From positions 46,924-77,717 of the forward strand of contig DCZN01000015.1 of assembly GCA_002331625.1 (NCBI GenBank): 30,794 bases of DNA, written 5' to 3'. The first letter of the stretch is position 1. Each line of letters begins with the position of its first letter. The DNA is from Nitrospira sp. UBA2083. Its GTDB lineage: Bacteria; Nitrospirota; Nitrospiria; Nitrospirales; Nitrospiraceae. Positions 17,023 to 25,059 of the stretch are shown piece after piece. The notes under the pieces are model-generated. The model saw only the letters and a program-made list of their open reading frames with translations. It had not been told where the DNA came from and searched no databases. A program made the position numbers and the translations under genes.

Positions 17023-17847
17023 ATGACCTTGCGGAACGGCCCCTCGGAGGAACTCAATCGACAGGGGAACGAGCATTTCTCACGAGGGTACTATACAGAG
17101 GCCTATGCCTGCTATGCCAAGGCGCTGGAGTGTGATCGACTGACCGGTGATCGGCGTGCCCTGGTGACGACCCTCGGTAATCTAGGAAATATTTGCGCCG
17201 TCAGCGGACGGCGAGATGCGGCCCATACGCACTATCAAGAAGTCTTGGAACTCCAAAAGATTCTCGGTGATGAGAAAGGGATCGGGACGACGCTGGCCAA
17301 CCTGGGAAATCTCCGGGCTGATGCCGGCGAATGGGATCGAGCCCGGGCCTACTATCTTGAGGCCTTTGACTTGATGACTAAAACGCATGATGAGCCGGCG
17401 CAGGCGGTCCTATTCTCCGACCTTGGCCTGGTGGCACGGGAAACTGGGGAGTTTGAGGAAGCGATTCACTTGTACGAACGGTCGTTGGAGTTGATGCGTC
17501 GGTTGGGCAATCTGGGCGGTGTTGCAGATGCCTGGCGTATGCTGGGCCGTACGTTCTTGATGCAACAACGCTACGATGACACCATTGCCTGTTGTCAAAC
17601 CAGTCAATCGGTCGCCGAGCGGCTTCGTGACGAGCTGCGTACCGGCGGTGCCCGATATGTGCTCGCACAATGTTATGAGGAAATGGGACGCGTGCAGGAT
17701 GCAGTGGATCTCCTCGAACAGGTTGTGCATATGGATCGCAAGTTTCGCCTACCGAAACTAGAAGAAAACACACAGCGCCTCAATGCACTTCGTGCCCGCC
17801 TCGCCGAACCATATCAGCCACGAACTCGCTTTGGGATGCCGACATGA
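17023..17847 (+). CDS. TPR-repeat protein
   Basis: 274-residue protein almost entirely of tetratricopeptide repeats, which form a helical scaffold for protein contacts. At least five repeats are readable, for example EELNRQGNEHFSRGYYTEAY, TLGNLGNICAVSGRRDAAHT, TLANLGNLRADAGEWDRARA, LFSDLGLVARETGEFEEAIH and DAWRMLGRTFLMQQRYDDTI. No signal peptide, so probably cytoplasmic. The gene begins four bases after the preceding stop, with GTGAGG as ribosome site, and its stop overlaps the next ATG (ATGA). Confidence 0.85.
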   Translation: MTLRNGPSEELNRQGNEHFSRGYYTEAYACYAKALECDRLTGDRRALVTTLGNLGNICAVSGRRDAAHTHYQEVLELQKILGDEKGIGTTLANLGNLRADAGEWDRARAYYLEAFDLMTKTHDEPAQAVLFSDLGLVARETGEFEEAIHLYERSLELMRRLGNLGGVADAWRMLGRTFLMQQRYDDTIACCQTSQSVAERLRDELRTGGARYVLAQCYEEMGRVQDAVDLLEQVVHMDRKFRLPKLEENTQRLNALRARLAEPYQPRTRFGMPT

Positions 17848-18281
17848 CGGAGTCGATTTCTTCAGACTGGGTCCAGCTTCGTGCCGACCTGATGCGGTCG
17901 TTCCCTCAGTTTTACGAATTGGAGCCCAACGGGCCACTGGTCATGGATCTTGGCGGAGATGGCTGGCTTTTAGAGGTCAGACCTGAGGGTAAGGTATTGT
18001 GCCAGTACGGGATCGCGATGGATGAGGTGATGGCACTGATGTCCGACGGAACACCGGAGGATTTAGGAACCGATGAAGTGGCCAAGCAGGCGAAGTATTT
18101 TCTTCAGCCGGCTGTGGCGAAATACAGGGCGCTCCTCCTGAAGTCCGGGTTTGTGGAGGAGACCGAGATGACTGATGAGTTTGTAGCGGTCACGTTCGCG
18201 CGAGGTGCTGATCTGCGGGATCGCGCCAAACTGGTGGATCTTCTGCGGTGGTGTTGCAAGCAGATTGGAACCGTATCGTGA
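17844..18281 (+). CDS. Protein of unknown function, 145 residues
   Basis: No family recognised. No signal peptide or membrane segment. It reads as a globular alpha/beta protein: LRADLMRSFPQFYELEPNGP, VMDLGGDGWLLEVRPEGKVL, a helical middle (DEVAKQAKYFLQPAVAKYRA) and VAVTFARGADLRDRAKLVDL near the end. ATG 17844 overlaps the TPR gene stop and its own TGA overlaps the GTG of the methyltransferase gene, so it is translated as part of the same set. The tight coupling suggests a shared role with the TPR and methyltransferase proteins. Confidence 0.65.
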   Translation: MTESISSDWVQLRADLMRSFPQFYELEPNGPLVMDLGGDGWLLEVRPEGKVLCQYGIAMDEVMALMSDGTPEDLGTDEVAKQAKYFLQPAVAKYRALLLKSGFVEETEMTDEFVAVTFARGADLRDRAKLVDLLRWCCKQIGTVS

Positions 18282-19345
18282 GGCAACGGATCACGACGTT
18301 CGACGAGTTCCGCGAGGCGCTCTCAGCCTATCGGCTGCCACGAGTGCTATTGGCCGCGCTCGAGCTAGATTTGTTTACGGCCGTGGGTGTCCGGTCGTGG
18401 ACAGTTCCTGCACTTGCCAAGGAACTGCAGGTGTCAGAGCGGGGGCTTAGCATCCTTTGTCGTAACCTCGCGTCGGTCGGTATGCTACAAAAAAAAGGTG
18501 GTGTCTACAAAAATAGCCATCTAGGGGCAACAGCGCTGAATGCCAACCACCGCGGATATCGAGGCGGCTATTTGAATTTGATGAGGACCCACTGGGGCGA
18601 TTGGGTCCGACTGTTGGACTCCATACGAAGTGGCCTGCCGATCGATCATGACGTTCCCGACAGCCCGGACTACCGTCGGCAGTTTACATGGGCCATGCAT
18701 CACCGAACCTTGGAGATGGCCCCGGCGATTGTGGCACAACTCCATGTTGGTCGTGCCAAGACGCTATTGGATCTTGGTGGGGGCCCCGGGACCTATGCGA
18801 TGGCATTCCTCGCGAAACATCCCCTCCTTCGCGCCACGGTCTGTGATCGAGAGCCCGCTCTTGAGGTCGCGAAAGAGATCGCTTCCACTCACAACGCAAG
18901 GCGGCGACTCTCCTATCTCCCGCTTGATTTCTCCAAAGAACCGATTCCTGGAAGCTATGACGTGATCTGGTATTCAAATGTCCTGCACATCTATTCGCCT
19001 GAGGAGAACCAGGCTATTTTTCGTCGGGCATTGGCAGCATTGAGACCGGGTGGCCGATTCATCATCCAGGACGCGTTTTTACACGATCGCGAGGGGTTGC
19101 ACCCGACGGAAGCCAGTTTGTTTGCGATATCGATGCTCTTGTTCACGGCAGGCGGTAACACCTATTCGGCATCAGAGACAGGCAAGTGGCTGAAAGAAGC
19201 AGGATTCGTCGGTGTGAGGACGATTCCGATCAAGAAAGCGACGGAGGATTGGGAGGATGGGATTTTGGAGGCATCAGCCCCCAGTCTGCGCGCAGGAACG
19301 ACTGCCAGCCGAACACGATCAAGCAAAGATAGAACAGCCCGCTGA
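18278..19345 (+). CDS. SAM-dependent O-methyltransferase-like protein
   Basis: 355 residues in two parts: an N-terminal winged-helix dimerisation domain (LPRVLLAALELDLFTAVGVR, LAKELQVSERGLSILCRNLA), typical of family-2 O-methyltransferases, and a Rossmann SAM domain with motif I TLLDLGGGPGTYAMAF, acidic CDREPALEVAKE, IWYSNVLHIYSPEE and ALRPGGRFIIQDAF. The substrate is unknown. GTG 18278 is chosen because it overlaps the previous stop (GTGA); the frame is open from 18248. The last 116 bases overlap the convergent membrane-protein gene, and the tail after DWEDGILEAS looks unrelated to the family. Confidence 0.8.
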   Translation: MRQRITTFDEFREALSAYRLPRVLLAALELDLFTAVGVRSWTVPALAKELQVSERGLSILCRNLASVGMLQKKGGVYKNSHLGATALNANHRGYRGGYLNLMRTHWGDWVRLLDSIRSGLPIDHDVPDSPDYRRQFTWAMHHRTLEMAPAIVAQLHVGRAKTLLDLGGGPGTYAMAFLAKHPLLRATVCDREPALEVAKEIASTHNARRRLSYLPLDFSKEPIPGSYDVIWYSNVLHIYSPEENQAIFRRALAALRPGGRFIIQDAFLHDREGLHPTEASLFAISMLLFTAGGNTYSASETGKWLKEAGFVGVRTIPIKKATEDWEDGILEASAPSLRAGTTASRTRSSKDRTAR

Positions 19346-19631
19346 TTCCACTCGCCATCGTAGTTGCCATCCCGTCTGAATCCTTCGTCAAGTGTTGAGC
19401 GATCGTTGCGACGTCCATCGCTAATCCAACCGTGGCGTACACGATGCAAACCACTGCGGCCCATCGAAAGTGGAGCCAAATCAATAACGCGAGCCCAAGC
19501 GGTACGAGAATGAAAAAAATGATCCGCCAATCCACTGCCTGCGTCGTGACCGGACTATTCCCAATGAAAAGAAATCCCGCCTGAACGACGAGTGTGCTGA
19601 GGAGTAAAACCAGCAAGGGGTTATGCTGCAT
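19230..19631 (-). CDS. Small multi-pass membrane protein, unknown function
   Basis: 133 residues with four hydrophobic helices: LLVLLLSTLVVQAGFLFIG, IIFFILVPLGLALLIWLHF, AAVVCIVYATVGLAMDVATI and ISGLFYLCLIVFGWQSFL. The C-terminus is a short proline-rich tail. No family recognised. ATG 19631 is preferred over TTG 19667 because a promoter-like sequence lies between them. The gene runs against the O-methyltransferase gene and overlaps its 3' end. Confidence 0.6.
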   Translation of the reverse strand: MQHNPLLVLLLSTLVVQAGFLFIGNSPVTTQAVDWRIIFFILVPLGLALLIWLHFRWAAVVCIVYATVGLAMDVATIAQHLTKDSDGMATTMASGISGLFYLCLIVFGWQSFLRADWGLMPPKSHPPNPPSLS

Positions 19632-19637
19632 CTCGCG

Positions 19638-19667
19638 ACTATAGACTGCCGAGGAAAAGTTCGGCAA
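19638..19667 (-). promoter_or_regulatory. Candidate promoter giving a leaderless mRNA
   Basis: Minus strand: TTGCCG (19667-19662), 18-base spacer, TATAGT (19643-19638). Six bases separate TATAGT from ATG 19631, so transcription should start at or next to the start codon. No ribosome site is seen. Confidence 0.4.
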
Positions 19668-19883
19668 TGGGTGTTTTGTTGTTGTGAAAAATTGAATGAG
19701 AGCCTTCGGGGATCATGGGATTCCATCAGTTGACACAGGAGTGGGTGCCTCGCCATCGATACCGATGGTTTGGTGCGAGCGAGCTCGTTGGCTGACCAAG
19801 CAAGCCTGAGTCGTGTTTCCCCACCCCCTGGCCCCCACTTTCAGGGGGACTCTTCCTATCAGTGAGGAATTTACCCGCTTTCA

Positions 19884-19920
19884 ACCCTCCTGCAGAATGC
19901 GTTCACTTTCTGAGGAGGGT
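19884..19920 (+). promoter_or_regulatory. Hairpin covering the ribosome site of the gene at 19923
   Basis: ACCCTCCT (19884-19891) pairs with AGGAGGGT (19913-19920), and after a single bulged G the stem continues with CAGAA (19893-19897) and TTCTG (19908-19912). The 13-bp stem closes a 10-base loop and buries the whole Shine-Dalgarno sequence, ending two bases before ATG 19923. Such a structure should block translation until melted or rearranged. The rest of 19632-19922 contains a GC hairpin (19832-19848) and an isolated TTGACA at 19730 without a matching -10. Confidence 0.6.
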
Positions 19921-19922
19921 CT

Positions 19923-20798
19923 ATGCCGAGAACTTCAAGTTTCTCTCCAAGTTGTTCAACTCCCTCCCGTCCTCCCACACGAGATCTCGGCAATTCAACG
20001 CAACGCTGTTTGAAGATCCTAACCCGGCTGGTTCTTGTTGGATTGTGTTGGTTCTATGGGGGGCGTGATCAGGCCTGGAGTGAGGTGGCCCTGGACGAGA
20101 AAAAGGCCATTGTGGCAGCCGGATTTGGTTATCAGATCGGCTCCGTCTCTACCATCTCTGTGAAAGTTTACGAAGCTGAGTCGGGTGCGATCTTGTCGGA
20201 TGAGGTCTATGAACTCACGGTAAAGGAAGGGGACAGGAGTGGAGAGGGCCGAGAACCTCGTGTTTTTGCAGGTGGAGTTGGGCAAGGAGCTACAGATCTC
20301 TCCAATTTCATGTTGCGGGTGTATGATGCGAATACTGGCGCATTCCAATGGGAGGGGAGACTGAACCTCGTACAGCCGGGAGAAAAAGGAGAGGGCCAGG
20401 CCATTTCGACGGCACTCGTACGGCGCGCCACTGTGACGAAGATCCATGCCATGCAAAAGGCTCCTGAGCAGCCCGTATTCTCGTTGCGCGCCTTGGACGC
20501 TCTGACCGGCTCTCTGGTCTGGGAAGATGAGTTTACAACTGCGCTGAACCGAAACCCACGAATCCAGCCGACCGCAGATCGGTCAACGTCTATTGAGCAA
20601 GTTACAACGAATGGCGACCACACATTCGAGTTTAGAATTCGCATGTATGATCCGAGTGGGCAACGAGTGCTCTGGGAGGATCAACTATTTCGTAGTGAAC
20701 CCGATCAAGAGACACCGAAGTCATTCGGTGATCAGGCTCAATTCCTGCCTGTTTGGCCGTATCAACCACCGCAAGAGTTTACTCCTGAGTCGATCTAA
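19923..20798 (+). CDS. Exported or membrane-anchored protein of unknown function
   Basis: 291 residues. A long Ser/Pro/Arg-rich N-region (about 30 residues) precedes one hydrophobic segment (LTRLVLVGLCWFYGG), so the protein is probably exported or anchored in the membrane. The rest is beta-rich with repeated modules of the form YxAxSGxxLxxxxYEL: VYEAESGAILSDEVYELTV, VYDANTGAFQWEGRLNLV, ALDALTGSLVWEDEFTTA and MYDPSGQRVLWEDQLF. These four internal repeats look like blades of a beta-propeller or stacked beta-sandwich units, though four is few. ATG 19923 has AGGAGGG upstream, within a hairpin. TAA stop; the neighbour downstream is convergent. Confidence 0.65.
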   Translation: MPRTSSFSPSCSTPSRPPTRDLGNSTQRCLKILTRLVLVGLCWFYGGRDQAWSEVALDEKKAIVAAGFGYQIGSVSTISVKVYEAESGAILSDEVYELTVKEGDRSGEGREPRVFAGGVGQGATDLSNFMLRVYDANTGAFQWEGRLNLVQPGEKGEGQAISTALVRRATVTKIHAMQKAPEQPVFSLRALDALTGSLVWEDEFTTALNRNPRIQPTADRSTSIEQVTTNGDHTFEFRIRMYDPSGQRVLWEDQLFRSEPDQETPKSFGDQAQFLPVWPYQPPQEFTPESI

Positions 20799-20810
20799 TC
20801 CAGCGGGAGT

Positions 20811-20913
20811 TCCTCACTTAGAAAGGTGGGGACAGACCTGTGAGCCACGAAGTAGCCCCGGCGAAGTAGGGGACAACAGAGACCACGGGTTGCAGACCGT
20901 GGTTCCTCACCTA
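20811..20913. other. Structured convergent intergenic region, possible mobile-element end
   Basis: Between the convergent genes ending at 20798 and 20944. Contains CCCC/GGGG (20856-20859, 20869-20872), flanked by the near-repeat CGAAGTAG (at 20848 and again at 20862), then a hairpin ACCACGG/CCGTGGT (20882-20888, 20897-20903; loop eight bases) directly followed by TTCCTCAC. TTCCTCAC also occurs once near 20811. A hairpin followed by such a motif recalls the right ends of TnpB-carrying IS200/IS605-type elements, but no transposase gene is present. It could also be a two-way terminator, though it lacks U-runs. Confidence 0.4.
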
Positions 20914-20943
20914 TCGTTCAGATACGAGGGTACAGAAAGAAGG

Positions 20944-22359
20944 CTACGAGCGGTGTTGTTCGAAGCTTTCGAGCCATTGATGTTGGAATTGTTCGTAGGA
21001 CACAAACAGTTTGTCTTGAAACGCCGTGGCTACCGAAGACTTTGCCTGAAAAGCCTGTAGAAGTTCGTTGATACGGGCCATCCCCCAGCGTTCCATCAGA
21101 TAATGAGTCGCCGAATTAGCCTCTGCATAGGCTACTGTCGAGGTGCTAGCTGGGAGTGCCCCCCAAGGCCCTTCGAGATAGGGTAAGGGAATCACCTTGA
21201 TTTCTTCGTGCATGGCCTGGTCCAGGGCAGGCCATGCATCTCCAGTCAATTGCATGGCGAGTCCTTCGTTCAGCCAGGTAGGTAATACCCCACTACTCGT
21301 TCCAAGGCGGTCATGGAGCAGGGCGTGGACGTACTCGTGACGAAGGACGTGAGACAACCATTGCTTATCTGTGGTCGCCCCTTGAGTGGGAATCTGAATA
21401 CGTCCAAGTGTGGGATCATAGAGGCCGTCGGCCCAGGTAGGACTCCCGGTCGCGACTTGAAACGAATCCTTGGCATGCAGGACGACCATGATTGGTTTTG
21501 AGGGGAAATGTCCGAACTTCTGCCCAATCTCTCGGTAGGCGTCCTCGAGAATCTCCAGGACAGAAGTCCACGTACTCTGGTCTTCTTCACCGTCGAATTT
21601 CACGACAAAATGCGTGCTGCCTCGTACGGCCATGTGCGATTCATTCGACTGTGTGCGTCGTACCTTCGCGGTCACTCTGCTCAAATAGGATTGAAGTGAA
21701 GGGTCTTGCCGTACTCGACTGGTGGCCTGATCGAGATGCTTTGCCGCTTCAGTGAGGTCATCCTGTTCCTGTAACAAGTCGGCCATAGCCAGATGGGGGA
21801 ACGGCTCGTCCGGGGCCAGCTTGATCAATTTCGTCAAAAACTCCGCATTCAATGCGCGGTCCCTCTGTTCCCAATAGGCTTGGGCGAGGTTCAGAAGAAT
21901 GACGGGATTCAAGTCATCCAGTTCCGCGGCCTTCTTGAACGCGCCGATCGAAGCCCGTGTACCTTGAAGTCGTTCTTGTTGCAAGCCAAGATTGTTCCAT
22001 AAGACCGCGACGAAGGGCTTTGATTTTGCATCCGCCAGGACGGACGTGGGAAGCTCTTTCAGCTTGCTCTCGGCGAGGGATAGATTGTGTTTTTCAATCT
22101 CATCGCGGATCGATTCCAGGAGCGACTGATGTGAGGTGGACGGGATCACCGTCTGGTCAAGTGCGCGAATCAGTTTTGTCTCACTTTCGTCCGATCTGCT
22201 TTGTGAGGGTGACGGTGGGGGAGGGACCGGTTCGATGGTTTCCGTTCGCTGCGGCACGAGCGCTGGTTGAACAGGCTTGAGAAATACGTGGTAGCCGATC
22301 AGGACCACGAGGCAGATCGCCAGGGGTATCAGGATGTGCTGAATATTACGGCGGTACAT
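20944..22359 (-). CDS. Membrane-anchored TPR protein with zinc-peptidase (MA-like) domain
   Basis: 471 residues. An N-terminal membrane anchor (HILIPLAICLVVLIGYHVFL) and a Pro/Ser-rich linker precede TPR-like helices (about 110-235: LWNNLGLQQERLQGTRASIG, ILLNLAQAYWEQRDRALNAE, HLAMADLLQEQDDLTEAAKH). The C-terminal half is a gluzincin-type peptidase: zinc motif HEYVH at about 341-345 and the downstream WLNEGLA giving the third ligand Glu, as in the Peptidase_MA-like family. It should act outside the cytoplasmic membrane. Substrate unknown. ATG 22359 is preferred over 22380, which would lie inside the predicted promoter. Confidence 0.78.
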   Translation of the reverse strand: MYRRNIQHILIPLAICLVVLIGYHVFLKPVQPALVPQRTETIEPVPPPPSPSQSRSDESETKLIRALDQTVIPSTSHQSLLESIRDEIEKHNLSLAESKLKELPTSVLADAKSKPFVAVLWNNLGLQQERLQGTRASIGAFKKAAELDDLNPVILLNLAQAYWEQRDRALNAEFLTKLIKLAPDEPFPHLAMADLLQEQDDLTEAAKHLDQATSRVRQDPSLQSYLSRVTAKVRRTQSNESHMAVRGSTHFVVKFDGEEDQSTWTSVLEILEDAYREIGQKFGHFPSKPIMVVLHAKDSFQVATGSPTWADGLYDPTLGRIQIPTQGATTDKQWLSHVLRHEYVHALLHDRLGTSSGVLPTWLNEGLAMQLTGDAWPALDQAMHEEIKVIPLPYLEGPWGALPASTSTVAYAEANSATHYLMERWGMARINELLQAFQAKSSVATAFQDKLFVSYEQFQHQWLESFEQHRS

Positions 22360-22370
22360 GGAATTGGAAC

Positions 22371-22399
22371 AGTGTAGCACCCTAGGAAAAGGTGACCAA
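22371..22399 (-). promoter_or_regulatory. Candidate promoter of the zinc-peptidase gene
   Basis: Minus strand: TTGGTC (22399-22394), 17-base spacer, TACACT (22376-22371) with an upstream TG (TGCTACACT). Eleven bases separate it from ATG 22359 and no ribosome site is visible, so the mRNA would be nearly leaderless. Confidence 0.45.
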
Positions 22400-22451
22400 G
22401 CAATCCGGGAAAAACAAACGGCGCGCTCCGACGCGAGGTTGGCTTGGTTCG

Positions 22452-22480
22452 TTGAGCGAAGGGCAACGCTATGTTAGGAT
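22452..22480 (+). promoter_or_regulatory. Candidate promoter of recG
   Basis: TTGAGC (22452-22457), 17-base spacer, TAGGAT (22475-22480). Ten bases separate it from ATG 22491. It is divergent from the promoter at 22371-22399, and supports the inner start of recG. Confidence 0.4.
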
Positions 22481-22490
22481 CCGCCACTAT

Positions 22491-25031
22491 ATGCAGGTTC
22501 CTACAGAATCGAGTCCGCTGATGCCATTTCAGAAATGGTTGGACCGCATCGCGCGCCCGATTGAATTTGCGAGCCGAGATGATTGTGCTCATCTCAGGGC
22601 GGTGACAAACCTGAGTTCCTTTGTCTCCACACAAATCCTGTCGGCTCTTCGCCAAAAAGTCTATCCCAAAACCATTGAAGCCCGCCTCATCTCACTGCGG
22701 GACCTCTTCGTTGACTTTCCACCGACGCTTCCCCTCGATGAGCAACGTCGGCGATTGCAGGCGGCGGCGCAGCTCATTCAGGTGCTTCGTGGCGCTGAAC
22801 AGCAGAAGACTCCCCGGCCTACGGATTTGCCGGCGCCAGCCTCCGGCCCTGTCGAAGTGACCGGTGGAGGCAGATCCGACCTGTGGAATCTTCCAGTCCG
22901 GTTCGTTAAAGGGGTCGGGCCGAAGCGTACCAATGTTTTGCAACGATTGCAGATTGCAACAGTGGAAGATGCGCTCTGGACCGTCGCGTGGCGCTATGAG
23001 GATCGGTCGATCATGACTCCGATCGGTAACCTCGTCCCCGGGATGACGGCCTCGATTTGTGGCGTGATCGGAAAGTGTGACGCGAAACGGACAAAAAATA
23101 GACGGTTGAGCGTGCTGGAAGTCGGCGTCGAGGATGAGTCCGGGCGAATGCAGGTCGTGTTTTTCAATCAGCCGTACCTGGAGGATATCCTGACGGTTGG
23201 AACGCACGTGATGATGAACGGGCGTGTCGTTTCTGGTCGACAAGGGTGGATGGTGCCGCGAATGGAGGTGGTACAGTACGAGATTGTGGGTGAAGGCACC
23301 GAATCGACGTTACATGTCGGGCGGATTGTTCCGATCTACCATGAGACCAAGGGCTGGACCTCTCGCCAGATGCGAGTGTTGGTACGGAGTCTGCTGGCGG
23401 AGCATGGACGTGAGATTCTCGATCATTTGCCTGTGCCTCTTCGAACGCGGCAGCAACTCATTCCAATTCACGAAGCCCTTCACGATGTTCATTTCCCCAA
23501 GAACGGTACAGATCTTCAGCTGTTGGAACGGGGGAAGACCCCGGCGCATCGACGACTAGCGTTCGAGGAGCTCCTGCTTCTTCAACTGGCTTTAGCGACC
23601 AGGCATCGGTCGGTGCACGAAGAGTCGAAGGAGCTGCGGTTCAATCCCCGGACACCCCTCTTGGAATCGCTGGGTCGTCTTCTGCCGTTTCGTCTCACCG
23701 TGGCACAGGACCGAGTGATTCGCGAAATATTCCGGGACATGATCTCGCCGCGTCCGATGAATCGTCTGGTACAAGGCGATGTGGGGTCCGGAAAGACAGC
23801 GGTCGCCCTGCATGCCATGGTGATGGCTTGCGGTTCCGGTTATCAAGCGGCATTGATGGCCCCGACCGAGATTTTGGCGGAACAGCATTATCGAAACTTA
23901 TCTGGAACACTAAAGGCCTTGGGGCTTCACTCGGTTCTGGTTCGTGGGGGAGAAAAGGCGTCGATAAAGAAGGTGCAGGCAGAAGGGTTGGCAACGGGCG
24001 CGGTGCAGGTCGCCATCGGAACTCACTCCCTTATTCAGCAAGGGATACGATTCAAGAATCTGGGGTTGGCGGTGGTCGACGAGCAGCACAAGTTCGGGGT
24101 GCTGCAGCGAAAAACGCTGATCGAGAAGGGATATAAGCCGGATGTACTGGTGCTGACGGCGACTCCTATACCCAGGACTTTGGCGATGACGGTCTATGGA
24201 GACCTTGATGTCTCGGTTATTGATGTGCTGCCACCCGGTCGAAAACCGGTACGAACCTTTCTGTTCAACGAAGCACAGCGACGCCGTGCCTATCAAATTA
24301 TGCGCGATGAATTGCGTGCCGGACGGCAGGCCTATGTGGTCTACCCATTGGTCGATGAATCGGAGAAGACCGACCTCCAGGCTGCGATTCAGGGAGCCGA
24401 ACAGCTGCAGAACGGGGAATTTTCAGAATTTCGTGTTGGCCTCCTCCATGGGCGGATGAAAACTGCCGAAAAAGAAGTAGTGATGGCCGACTTTAAGGCC
24501 GGAATGATCCAAGTGCTCGTTGCGACGACCGTGATCGAAGTCGGGGTTGATGTGCCGAATGCCTCGATCATCATGATCGAGCATGCCGAGCGATTCGGGC
24601 TCGCTCAATTGCATCAACTCCGCGGACGGGTGGGGCGAAGCGATCAGCAATCCTACTGCCTCTTGATGGCTCAGCATGTGGGGCGGGGAAGGACACGATT
24701 CGGAACCAGTGCGATTGGAAGCGAACAGTCCGTGTCTATGGCAAAAGAGCGACTGGAGGCACTTGTCCGTTCAAACGATGGATTTGTGATTGCCGAAGAG
24801 GATCTGCGGATTCGAGGCCCTGGCGAGTTCTTTGGGTTGCGCCAATGGGGGATGCCGGAATTTCGCGTGGCCAATTTGGTGCGAGACAGTGATCTGTTAG
24901 AACAGGCTCGGCAGGAAGCATTTTCATTGCTGAAATCGGATCCAGTGTTACAAGAGTCGGCCCATCAAGGGTTGCGCGAGGCGATGCTGCGCAAATGGGG
25001 GGGGAAGCTGGAGCTAGGTTCAATTAGTTGA
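22491..25031 (+). CDS. recG: ATP-dependent DNA helicase RecG
   Basis: Double-strand DNA translocase that reverses stalled replication forks and moves Holliday junctions. From ATG 22491 it has 846 residues, longer than the roughly 690 of E. coli because of an N-terminal helical extension of about 150 residues, also seen in some other phyla. Then: wedge/OB domain (VRFVKGVGPKRTNVLQRLQI, then ASICGVIGKCDAKR), helicase motif I GDVGSGKTAVA near 430, motif II DEQHKFGVLQR near 529, motif III LTATPIPRTLAMT, and motif VI QLRGRVGRSDQQSYC. The frame is open to GTG 22392, but that codon overlaps the divergent promoter. A coiled-coil gene follows after 92 bases. Confidence 0.95.
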   Translation: MQVPTESSPLMPFQKWLDRIARPIEFASRDDCAHLRAVTNLSSFVSTQILSALRQKVYPKTIEARLISLRDLFVDFPPTLPLDEQRRRLQAAAQLIQVLRGAEQQKTPRPTDLPAPASGPVEVTGGGRSDLWNLPVRFVKGVGPKRTNVLQRLQIATVEDALWTVAWRYEDRSIMTPIGNLVPGMTASICGVIGKCDAKRTKNRRLSVLEVGVEDESGRMQVVFFNQPYLEDILTVGTHVMMNGRVVSGRQGWMVPRMEVVQYEIVGEGTESTLHVGRIVPIYHETKGWTSRQMRVLVRSLLAEHGREILDHLPVPLRTRQQLIPIHEALHDVHFPKNGTDLQLLERGKTPAHRRLAFEELLLLQLALATRHRSVHEESKELRFNPRTPLLESLGRLLPFRLTVAQDRVIREIFRDMISPRPMNRLVQGDVGSGKTAVALHAMVMACGSGYQAALMAPTEILAEQHYRNLSGTLKALGLHSVLVRGGEKASIKKVQAEGLATGAVQVAIGTHSLIQQGIRFKNLGLAVVDEQHKFGVLQRKTLIEKGYKPDVLVLTATPIPRTLAMTVYGDLDVSVIDVLPPGRKPVRTFLFNEAQRRRAYQIMRDELRAGRQAYVVYPLVDESEKTDLQAAIQGAEQLQNGEFSEFRVGLLHGRMKTAEKEVVMADFKAGMIQVLVATTVIEVGVDVPNASIIMIEHAERFGLAQLHQLRGRVGRSDQQSYCLLMAQHVGRGRTRFGTSAIGSEQSVSMAKERLEALVRSNDGFVIAEEDLRIRGPGEFFGLRQWGMPEFRVANLVRDSDLLEQARQEAFSLLKSDPVLQESAHQGLREAMLRKWGGKLELGSIS

Positions 25032-25059
25032 ACGTGCTGACGCGCTGGCATGCATGCTG

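Noticed and set aside
19481..19756. 91-residue minus-strand frame
   Set aside because: Overlaps the membrane-protein gene in another frame on the same strand; Ser/Arg-rich shadow.
22392..22490. Upstream GTG start for recG
   Set aside because: Overlaps the -35 of the divergent peptidase promoter, adds a basic stretch without family character, and a promoter-like sequence lies between it and ATG 22491.
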